64,000 nucleotides of DNA, taken from IMG/VR virus record IMGVR_UViG_3300017991_002192, positions 1 through 64,000 of that record; one strand, written 5' to 3'. Below, one piece after another: positions 34,379 to 43,097 of the stretch; the stretch's first letter is position 1, and each line of letters starts with the position of its first letter. The notes beneath the pieces are model-generated. The model had not been told where the DNA came from, made no database searches, and was given only the letters and a program-made list of their open reading frames with translations. The position numbers and the translations under genes were made by a program. The stretch is from a virus.

Positions 34379-37300
34379 TTCTTGACCACCAGATCCGTGA
34401 GCTTTCGGGGATCGTCAGCCAGCTTCGGGTCAGCCAGAATTAGCTCGCGAGCTAACGGTTTGATGCGGCTTCGCTCTGGCGGCGGCAGCATCAACTCGTC
34501 AATGACTCTCTTGTTGTCCACCGGAGGCTTGATCAGCCTGTCTGCAAACTTGCTCGCCTCATCCTCTGGCATCCTCACCGTGGTCTCGCGAAGCCACTGC
34601 CGTTGTTTGGGCGTGAGGAAGTGGAGCGGTGTGTTCGCTGGGAGACCGAGATCCATGAGATCGAGGAGAAGCTGCACCCGTCGGTCGCGCTTGAGTTGGT
34701 TCGCCATGAACGTGGCGAACGGTCGCTTCTCCTGAATCATCTCGCTCACCACGTCGAGCAGCCCAAGCTCCTTCATCTGACGTAGTGACTTGCGGGCGGT
34801 AGGCTCCTTGAGAATGTCTCCGACCAAGATGTTGCCGATGGCCTCCCAGGGCATCTGCTTCATCTTCCGTGCGTTGCGCTTGATGGAAGCCGCTACGTCT
34901 GGCGGGATCTTGAAGCCGTACTTCCCCGTAAACTTAATGACCCTCAACATGCGCGTGGGGTCATCTGAGAACGTCTTGTTGGGGTCGGCCGGGCATTTGA
35001 CCGAACGCTCTTTCAGGTCTTTCAGACCACACCCCGTAAGATCGATGATCTCGGCCTTGTCTGGCCCCTTCGCCAAGTCCAGCAGGCGCCACATCAATGT
35101 ATTCATTGTAAAGTCGCGCCTTCGTATATCCTGCTCGATGGTCGCCGGTTGTACCTCCGAAGGCTTGTAGCCTTTCCCCTCACCCTTGGCGTAGGACTCG
35201 CTACGGGCGTTGGCGATCTCTATGACCTCACCCTTCATGTTGTCGCCATCTAGCTCCCAATCTCCGCTCACAGTGAGGATGGCGACCCCGTACTGATTCG
35301 TCTTGAGGTTTGTGGCTGCTGGGATCCGACGCGCTAACTCCTTGGCAAACCACTCGGAGTCGCGCCCGGCCGACATGGAGTCGATCACGAGATCCAGATC
35401 CTTGATCGGCCGCTCGATGACGAAGTTTCGTACCGCGCCACCCACCACGTAGACATGCTTCGCTACGCCGAGGCTCCTCGCAGTCTCGGACAGAAACTTC
35501 ATCAACGCGATCGAGCGTCGGTGCGCACTCAGAGCCAAGTGCTGGGAAGCCACCCGACCAATGAAGATCTCCGGCTCCTGGTCTCCTTCCAAAGTATCTT
35601 CACCACGGAAAGTCTCATCATGGATGACCGAGACCCGAGCTTGGAGCCTCTCTGCCAGGTCTTCTGAACGAAGCGTGGCGTGCTCGCCGAACCCCTTGGA
35701 GTCCTCACAGACCCCCAGCAACTCCTTGCGGTATGCCTCCAGGTGCGCGGGACCTTTCCCTTCTTTCCACAGCCGCGCCAACGCATGCCACAGATCGTCG
35801 CTCCAGAACATGATCTCGTTGGGTTTCTTCCCCAACCACTCGGCAAATTCGATGAGCCACTGGTTCAACGGCTCCGACTTGCTTCCGTAGTTGAAGCTCC
35901 CGTCCTCCAGAATCGGACCCATCACGAAATTCCATGCCTCTTCTAGCTCTGTCCGGGTCGCCGGTCGGCCCCAGGCAAGCAGATACTCTCGGTCCACATC
36001 CCGCATGGCGTCACCCAGGATGTCCGCGGGACGATCCCCGCCATAGAGCGCCCCTTCGTTCGGGTCCGTGCCTGGGATGGCGTTCATCAAGCCACCCTTG
36101 TCGACTGGCGGAGGGTTGATGCCCGGCTTGCCCGGCTGAATCGCCCACCATCCAGCCGTCTTGAGCCTGTACTGGAAAGCCACGCGCATTACGGGCGGAG
36201 CGATCTTCAGGAACGACGCCACGTCCTCGTTCCACTCCGTGCTATCCACAACGGGTCCGGCTTTGGCAACTCCCAACAACCGCGCGGCTTCGGCTACGAG
36301 ATCCTCCGCCGTCACTTCCTCATCCTCCTCTTCGGCCCGGTAGAGCACGTCGGGATTCAGCGCCAGCCAGCTATCGCTTGGCTTGGCTGTCTTCAAAGAG
36401 GGATCTGCCCTAGCGTCTGGTCCTTCCAAGGGAACCAAGCTGTCCTGGTCCTCCCAGTCCTCAATGCCTTCGTCATCTCGCACCAGAACATCTGGATTGA
36501 GGATGTCGTATCGCTCCAACTTCAAGACAACGCCATCCTTCCAAGATCCGTCTGTATAAGGGCCGATCTTCACGCGCTGGCCTGGATAGAAACACTCTCC
36601 ATCACCAGCGCACTTCTTCTCTCCCGCCTTTCCGTCGATCTCCCATTGCCTACAGACCTCTCCCTTCCCGTCCCCTTTGGTGGACCACTCCTTGAAGTGC
36701 GGCTTGCAAAACCACGCATGGCCGATGCCCTCAGCCCAGATACACTCGATCTCTGGAGCCTTCTTGCAGCCCTTGTGCATGCACTGGCTCACGGAATGGC
36801 GTGCGATCTTGATCTGGGGCAGAATCGTCTTGAGCCACAACCGAACCTCCGGCAGTACGGTGCGTGGTCCGTAACCGACGAGCATGCCCAGAGCCTCGCA
36901 AAACGCTTCCTCCTTATTCTTGTGGGCGTATCCCGTGATCGGCTTGCCGTGGACCCGAAACTTGGCCGTGCCGCCTTCTGCGAGGTACTTCTTCAAGTCA
37001 TCCATGCCCAAGACGTAATCGAATACGCGCTTGGTCTCCGGCATGTGCCACAGCCCTTGGATCTGAAGATAAAGTAACGGGTTCTCTTTCTTGATCCGTT
37101 CGTTATCGTAGAGAAACTTGTCGCCTCCGTACCTACGAGCAACTTCGTTGAGATCAAGCGTTCCGTAGTTTCCTGAAATCGCCCGAGACCAGAAGTCTTG
37201 AGCGGTTTTGCTCAAGTACGTCTTGTAGACGTGGTGCCCCATCTCATGCGCAATGGTCTTAGCCAGCGCGCCTGGATTTCGCTCCGCCGAAGTAGGATTG

Positions 37301-38901
37301 ATGGAGATGTGGTCGTGCTCGTAGACCCCCGCTTCATCGAGCCTCGCACGGAAATCGACAACCAACGGAAGCTGACCGCGGAGCAGAAGCGGAAGCGCTT
37401 GTCTGGCACGCTGTTTGTAGCGTTTCAGACCTACCTTAAATCGTTCCAAAAAGTCGGCGTACATCTCAGAGGAGTCGGTCGGAAAACCTCTGATTGTTAC
37501 CGGAAGACCCTCAATGCTTACCCGCTCCTCTTCAGGGATATCCACGCCCAGCGGTGTTTCAGAGATTCGCGAGTACCACTCCGCAAAGTCCTTGAGCACA
37601 CGCCATGCTTTGCGCGCTGAGCGACGCACACGCCCTTCCCACTTTGGAAGCTCGCGCTGTAGCTGCGCAAACAGCCCCTCTCTAGACGCCCTCGGATCAT
37701 ACTTGACCACAAATTCGTAGCGCTCTAGAGGAACACGAAAGTCGAGATGCAAATCCCAGACCTCGTGCCCGATCTTCTTGTCCCAATAGTCTGCATCACC
37801 TTGGGTAATTCGCCTCTGAAATCTCAGGTCTTTGATTGCCTTGCGAAGACGATCAAGAACGAAAAGCTCAAACCGATCACTCCAAGTCTGGACCGCCTCT
37901 TTCCACTTCAACGCCTGTTTATAGTCCTTCACGACCTTGGCGTTCTTCATCAGCATCAAGAAGTCCTTGCGAAACTTCTCGATCTGCCGTAGGTCAAGTG
38001 GCTGAACGCGAGCCAAGTACTGCCTGGCAACACGTTTGGCAATTTCCCCATGGACCTCGACTCCGAGCGGACGACCTTGTTCCTTCTGTGTGTCGCTCCA
38101 GACACGCCCGGTGAAGTACCCGCTGTCCTCGAATAGCGACCGCACTGGCCCGTTGAGAAACGTCTCCTCATCTCTGTTGTCCGGCCAGAGCACAAATCGA
38201 TGGTTGTCCGCTGCATCCCAACCCGACTCCGCGACAAACGCTGACTTCTGCCAGTGGGAGAACGTGCCATCAAAGTCAAGCTGCGCCTTCGTGGGGATGT
38301 CCCGAGGACTCCTTTTCTGAGCACCCAGCTTGCTCTGGAGTGCGGACCCAAACTTGACTTTGTGGACCTTGGGCAAGCCCCACACTTCCATTTCATCAAA
38401 CTCCCACGTACCGGTCGGCACGTCCCCCTTGTACGGCTTGTCAAACCCAGGCGTGTAATCCAACGTGACGTGCGGCATGTAGACGGGAAACGAGTCCTTG
38501 ACCTCGAAACCCGCTTCCTCCAAGCGATTCTTCACCCGGTCCCGTAACTCAGCCATCGGCTGACCGAATTTCACGGCCACGTGAGGAACGATCCGCCCCT
38601 TGTCGGTGTGCTGGAAGTAGTTGAGATCGCCCAGCGTGGCCTTGACCCTGGGCCAGCCCTCGCCCTGGAACGCATCGCTCAAAACCCTCAGAAAGTCAGC
38701 TTCCCGGTCCTCCGAAACGTCACCTACGAACAGGAAAGTGGTGTGCGGTGGCGAACGGTCCTCAGTGCCGAGTGACGGAAACTGCCTGGCGAGAGCGGCG
38801 GGCAGCGGAATGAACAATCCCACGCTGTCCCGGTAGCCAGTTTTCTTGCCATTCGCCTGCCGTTGCAGGTAACGTTTGGCGATTTTGGCGGCTGAGAACA
38901 T
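34369..38901 (-). CDS. giant fusion: 2H phosphoesterase, metallopeptidase, CCA-adding-type enzyme
   Basis: The protein is 1510 aa. Residues ~25-185 are a 2H phosphoesterase with HTT (53-55) and HVT (144-146) motifs. The linker KRVARQYLARV lies at 289-299. A zinc-peptidase helix TIAHEMGHHVYK (549-560) pairs with KEEAFCEALGML (663-674). A Cys/His zinc cluster spans 707-740. Residues ~1130-1430 are a class II nucleotidyltransferase of the CCA-adding/poly(A) polymerase family: YVVGGAVRNF, IKDLDLVID, RRDFTMNTL, DDPTRMLRVIKF. The order suggests RNA-end repair functions carried on a structural protein. A hairpin masks its ribosome-binding site. Confidence 0.85.
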   Translation of the reverse strand: MFSAAKIAKRYLQRQANGKKTGYRDSVGLFIPLPAALARQFPSLGTEDRSPPHTTFLFVGDVSEDREADFLRVLSDAFQGEGWPRVKATLGDLNYFQHTDKGRIVPHVAVKFGQPMAELRDRVKNRLEEAGFEVKDSFPVYMPHVTLDYTPGFDKPYKGDVPTGTWEFDEMEVWGLPKVHKVKFGSALQSKLGAQKRSPRDIPTKAQLDFDGTFSHWQKSAFVAESGWDAADNHRFVLWPDNRDEETFLNGPVRSLFEDSGYFTGRVWSDTQKEQGRPLGVEVHGEIAKRVARQYLARVQPLDLRQIEKFRKDFLMLMKNAKVVKDYKQALKWKEAVQTWSDRFELFVLDRLRKAIKDLRFQRRITQGDADYWDKKIGHEVWDLHLDFRVPLERYEFVVKYDPRASREGLFAQLQRELPKWEGRVRRSARKAWRVLKDFAEWYSRISETPLGVDIPEEERVSIEGLPVTIRGFPTDSSEMYADFLERFKVGLKRYKQRARQALPLLLRGQLPLVVDFRARLDEAGVYEHDHISINPTSAERNPGALAKTIAHEMGHHVYKTYLSKTAQDFWSRAISGNYGTLDLNEVARRYGGDKFLYDNERIKKENPLLYLQIQGLWHMPETKRVFDYVLGMDDLKKYLAEGGTAKFRVHGKPITGYAHKNKEEAFCEALGMLVGYGPRTVLPEVRLWLKTILPQIKIARHSVSQCMHKGCKKAPEIECIWAEGIGHAWFCKPHFKEWSTKGDGKGEVCRQWEIDGKAGEKKCAGDGECFYPGQRVKIGPYTDGSWKDGVVLKLERYDILNPDVLVRDDEGIEDWEDQDSLVPLEGPDARADPSLKTAKPSDSWLALNPDVLYRAEEEDEEVTAEDLVAEAARLLGVAKAGPVVDSTEWNEDVASFLKIAPPVMRVAFQYRLKTAGWWAIQPGKPGINPPPVDKGGLMNAIPGTDPNEGALYGGDRPADILGDAMRDVDREYLLAWGRPATRTELEEAWNFVMGPILEDGSFNYGSKSEPLNQWLIEFAEWLGKKPNEIMFWSDDLWHALARLWKEGKGPAHLEAYRKELLGVCEDSKGFGEHATLRSEDLAERLQARVSVIHDETFRGEDTLEGDQEPEIFIGRVASQHLALSAHRRSIALMKFLSETARSLGVAKHVYVVGGAVRNFVIERPIKDLDLVIDSMSAGRDSEWFAKELARRIPAATNLKTNQYGVAILTVSGDWELDGDNMKGEVIEIANARSESYAKGEGKGYKPSEVQPATIEQDIRRRDFTMNTLMWRLLDLAKGPDKAEIIDLTGCGLKDLKERSVKCPADPNKTFSDDPTRMLRVIKFTGKYGFKIPPDVAASIKRNARKMKQMPWEAIGNILVGDILKEPTARKSLRQMKELGLLDVVSEMIQEKRPFATFMANQLKRDRRVQLLLDLMDLGLPANTPLHFLTPKQRQWLRETTVRMPEDEASKFADRLIKPPVDNKRVIDELMLPPPERSRIKPLARELILADPKLADDPRKLTDLVVKKWK

Positions 38902-38919
38902 AGCCCTCGATAGAGGGCT
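38902..38919 (-). promoter_or_regulatory. hairpin sequestering the ribosome-binding site
   Basis: On the minus strand AGCCCTC-TATC-GAGGGCT ends directly before the ATG at 38901. The 3' arm contains GAGGG, the only Shine-Dalgarno candidate, two bases from the start. The stem is a perfect seven pairs. It would lower or control translation of the 1510-aa protein. The remainder of the 38-base gap holds a second small inverted repeat (GATAG/CTATC). Confidence 0.5.
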
Positions 38920-38939
38920 TAGATAGGCTATCTATCAGC

Positions 38940-41900
38940 CTAGAACCGTCCTCCGCCGCCTTCCTCCTTCGGCTCGTACTTGAGCCCAAGCCGCTTGGCG
39001 ATCATCTCCGTGAAGTCGGTATCGTCAGCCAGCTTGGTTCCCACGCTGGAGTAGGCACCGCGGAGAACCTCGTTGAACGTCGCGTCTTGGAAGGTCGCGA
39101 AGTCGCGCTCCAACTCCTCCGCCGCCGACTCTGGATCGATGTTGAGAAGGTCCAGAATGGTCGAAACCGGGATCGAGCCTTTCGAGTAGAGGTTGTAGAG
39201 TGCGTCGTAGGTGTCCTGATTGTCCCGAAGCGCAAGCCGAGTAAAGCTCAGCTTCGGATAGACGACCTGATCCCTGCCATTGACGGTCTCGATGAAGCCC
39301 ATCCTCGCGCACATGGGCTTGAAGCAATACTCCTCGATGAGATCTTGAACGATCTCACGCATGAGCATGTAGCGGACGTTGATGACCTCCAGATTGATGC
39401 GGTCGCCACTGTAGCTCGACTCGCCAGACAGCAACGACTCCGTGACCCCGAGCCCCGCGTAAAGCTCCCGGTTGATTAGCTCGTACTCTCCCGAAAGCTC
39501 CAAGAGACGACCCTGCGGTGTCATCTCTTCCCACGTCACCTGGAAGTTGGTGACGATGCTGTAGTCGGGATCTTGCAGCGCCAGATCGATCTGATCTCGG
39601 AGGGCCTCGGTCTGCGCTTGGTTCATATTCTCAGCGTAGACCAGGCGAATTGGAGTCATATGACGCGATGCGATCGATGTCTGGGCTTGCCGACAGTTAT
39701 GCAAAAGCAATCCACCGCCTGTATGCGACTCATCTTCTTCTACATCAAACGAATACACCGTACCCGTGTATGGAATTCTCTCCACTCCAGTGATTCTTCG
39801 AGTCAGCCTATTATGATCAAACCGCGAACGCCAAGTATACTTTCGCTCAACCCACTCTGTTTCTTCTCCCTTAACTGAACCCCTACTCCACTCCCTAACA
39901 CTAGAATAATCTGTGCTTCTCAGCGAATAATATGTTGCCTCCGGGTACGTGTATGTCTTCTCCCGCATCCCGGATTTTGTTTTCCAGCGGCGCGTTATCG
40001 AAGTTGCAGACCTCGTGCATTGCCCAACATACGACACAAGCCCCACACGATTGCACAAGAGATGTAACTGATCAATTAATGTAGCGTTTGCCAACTCAAC
40101 AGAGATCTCGACAGTTTTATCGTTAGAAGGCAATCCAACCTTCAACGATCCGTCCGTATCAAGTAGGCCACACAGCAACGCCTTGATTTGTTCATCTGCT
40201 AGCTCAAACACCCAAAAAGGCAACCGCTTAGTATAGCAGTCAACGCCCATCTCCTCGGCTACCCATCGTGCAAACAATTCATCCTCAACACGAACATAAT
40301 GAATCGCACTCTCCGTGTCGTATTCCCCCATTACAGGGGTAAAATGCAGATTCTCATCGCTGATCAAATCTCCTGCAATGCGGGCGATCCGATCTCGTAC
40401 TTTTAACGAAATGGCGTCGCCGCCGAACGACCACTCAACATAGCAGGTATTGAGAAATCTACAATCGCTGTGCCATATTGCCCCATCACCCAAAAAAGCA
40501 CCAAGCAAATAACACACGTCTTCCGTCAGAGGAACTTCGCAAAGACCCGAAGCCAACGTATGATACTGAGTCTCATCAGGAACCTCGGCGTCTGGGGGCG
40601 CGGGATGCCACGTAGTCTTGCGCGGACCTGCCCCTACTGGAGTTGTATCCATCCGCAGACCCAAACGCTTTCTTAGTGTAAACGCGTAGTTCCTTAAGCG
40701 AACAGGAAATGCCAGTAACCTCAGAAAGAGCCTTGTAAGAAACCTGAGTAGGTCTCTCCAAATCTCTGAGCCATTCTAGCAATTTCCTCATTCCTTGTAC
40801 GGCCCCGACACGATTGACATGATCCTGCGGAAAACTAAATGTTACATATAGAGTGTTGTCCTCTTCGCTTACCTCACAAACACTCAAGTGACGGTCCACA
40901 ATACAAGTCTCCCCCCCGCAAAGACTTCTTCGTTGGACCGCAAAATGACGATTGCCCCACCACTTTCTAAGATCAAACGTCCTCCGCCTATCCCCGTTAT
41001 CAATCGAAGGCTCGCAAAGCTGCTGCCCCGGCCTCAACTCACCTGCTTCGATCCATCGCTCAACACCATCCTCCACAACCAACACTCGATGATCCCTCGT
41101 CACACAAAGCGGACGCCGGATTCCCTCCACCGCCAGAGCAACAATATCTTCTTCAATTTCCCGAGACCCGGTTATAGCCTTGCGAAATCTCCCCTTGTGC
41201 GTAAGTAAGAATTCCCCGTCTTGAATCGTCTCTACTCGGACCTGCTGCGGGATACCCTTTCTCCTCACCCAAACCAAGCAGCCCGGAAGCAGACACTTGT
41301 CCTTATAGACGAGCGTGCGAATGCAGCGCTCCAGACGAGAGTGCCCGCGGGGCTCGTACTGGCTGCGCTTGTTCGCCATGTAGTAGCAGAACGACCCTGC
41401 CTTCGGATTCGTGTTGAGCGGGATGTTCTTGCCATCCGTAACCGCACTCACGACATCCGCAGGCATCGACTCCACAATCTCTTTGGCTCGTTCGTCGCCG
41501 TTGCCAGCCATCTCGATGATGGCCTTGGTCTTGGAGTCAGGGATTAGCTCGATGAGTTTCTCATCCGTAAAGGGAAAGCCCTCAAGATGAATCTGCTCCG
41601 GCGGAAGCACGCGGATCGCCGTCCATCCTTCGTAGTTTGCCTGCATCCAGTCGGCAGCGCGCTCGTCCGCGTTGTCGCGCTCCTCGGCTTGCTCGATCAG
41701 CTCCGCACCCTCCTCATCCGGCAAGACATACTTCCGCTCGACACGGATATCCTCGGGCATCTCCGGGTTGCGGTCCTCAAAGAAGATGAAGACCTCACCA
41801 AGGAGGTTGTACTCGTGAACGATCTCGATCAGCCGATGCAACAACCCGATGTTCTTGCACCAACGTTTGATGAAGTCCAATGACTGATCGCCAAGCTCCT

Positions 41901-42405
41901 TGCTCTTGGCCTCGGGGCGACCGAGACGAATCTTGGACAGCGGTAGCTCCGTGTGTAGATCGATGGCCTGACCAACAAACGGATCAGCCCGGTAGAAGAA
42001 CCGGAAGTAGTTTCGCTGCTCGTCTAGGCTCTGCGGTAGCTCAAGGAAATCGGTGGATAGCTCGGGCGAATAGAAGTTGCCACCACTTCCGAGCGTGGAT
42101 GATCCCGCCGACCCAACACCCGAACCGCCGCCAGAAACACCTATGCCTCCTACGCCGCCGGCTCCTCCGTAGCCGCTGAAAGCCGACCCACCACACGTAG
42201 CGATCTTCGACCTCATCGAGCCACGAATGAGAGGCTGCGGCTTACCTACCGATAGCTCCTCTCGCCGGTCTGTCCGCGTGGGTACTCGGCCCACGAGTTG
42301 AGCATCTCCGTTGGTCGGAACATCCGCTGATCCCGCGATGACCCGTCGCTTGGGGGTCACCCGCAGGCATGTCCGAGCGCGAACGCGTTTCCTTGGAGAC
42401 GCCAC
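38940..42405 (-). CDS. portal protein, interrupted by an intein and one frameshift
   Basis: N-extein (370 aa, 42405-41296) and C-extein (251 aa, ending 38940) join to a 621-aa portal. The Gly-rich N-terminus leads to FLELPQSLDEQRNYFRFFYR, FVGQAIDLHTELPLSKIRLG and YNLLGEVFIFF. Across the junction, RTLVYKDK is followed by CRQAQTSIASRHMTPIRLVY. Later come VTWEEMTPQGRLLELSGEYE and GVTESLLSGESSYSG, typical of SPP1/T4-type portals. The gene directly follows terminase genes. The two halves are in different frames; the switch lies inside the intein near 40594-40598, so exteins themselves are intact. Confidence 0.85.
39696..41295 (-). mobile_element. portal intein with LAGLIDADG domain, frameshifted
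   Basis: Starts CLLPGCLVWVRRKG and ends GGGLLLHN before +1 Cys. Block B VTRDHRVLVVED and the LAGLIDADG motifs CYLLGAFLGDGAIW and IKALLCGLLDTDGSL are present. The element is 1600 bases, one more than a multiple of three. The first frame runs to a stop at 40576; the second is open from about 40664 down. A C5 run at 40594-40598 (coding strand) is the likely slip site. The intein is visibly richer in A/T than the surrounding gene, a sign of recent transfer. Confidence 0.85.
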
Positions 42406-42407
42406 AA

Positions 42408-42821
42408 TTAGCCTTCTAAGTCTCTGTCTCTGATAGCCAAATCCGGGTCGCTGTAGTCAACGAGCGACCCACGCTTTGCGCGCCTGACTGCGGATAACGC
42501 GTCCCCTATGTTCCCGACCAAAAACCTCATTTCTCGGTGCTCTGGACCGCGCTTGGCTATCCGAATGCTCCTAAACGCCCTCAGAGCCCTCCTGAGAGCC
42601 CTCTCAGCCTCTTCCAGCGAACCGGTCCCCCGCTGCAACAAGGCAGTATTTTCGGCCTCCTGGGCCTCCTGGCGGCTCCTGGCGGCCCGCCACGTCGGAG
42701 ACCGCTCCAGCACCGCGGCAGCCCGTTCCTGGTCCCCTTCATCTAGATACCGCAGGTATGCCTGGCGCTGCCGAGGGGGCAGGGCACGGACTGCGGGATC
42801 GCGCGCGGAGAGTAGCGTCAT
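42408..42821 (-). CDS. unknown helical protein, 137 aa
   Basis: ATG at 42821 overlaps the preceding stop (ATGA). Arg/Ala-rich helices (RQRQAYLRYLDEGDQERAAA, EEAERALRRALRAFRSIRIA). Sits between terminase and portal; could be a packaging accessory. No family recognised. Confidence 0.6.
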   Translation of the reverse strand: MTLLSARDPAVRALPPRQRQAYLRYLDEGDQERAAAVLERSPTWRAARSRQEAQEAENTALLQRGTGSLEEAERALRRALRAFRSIRIAKRGPEHREMRFLVGNIGDALSAVRRAKRGSLVDYSDPDLAIRDRDLEG

Positions 42822-43096
42822 CCCTTCCCACTGTACCCGCCCCACTTTGGCGCAGGGCTGATTCGTTTGGTCTTGATCGCGTTCTTGATGATCTTCTTGA
42901 GCAGATCAATCTGCGCAACGCTCCCCTTCGCCGCTGCCTCCCACGAACCCCCCAGACCAGAGAAGCACCCACAGACCCACTCGTACTCTTGGGGAAGGTG
43001 CTGGACCTTCTCCGCCTTCCCCATGGTACGGATGAGATCCTTGATCAACCGATGGTCAGCCCGGAGGAGATCTGAAGGCTGAAGGATCTTTGCCAT
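42818..43096 (-). CDS. unknown protein, 92 aa
   Basis: Reads MAKILQPSDLLRADHRLIKD with a C-terminal basic helix (LLKKIIKNAIKTKRISPAPK). Starts one base past the large terminase stop. Function unknown. Confidence 0.6.
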   Translation of the reverse strand: MAKILQPSDLLRADHRLIKDLIRTMGKAEKVQHLPQEYEWVCGCFSGLGGSWEAAAKGSVAQIDLLKKIIKNAIKTKRISPAPKWGGYSGKG

Positions 43097-43097
43097 G

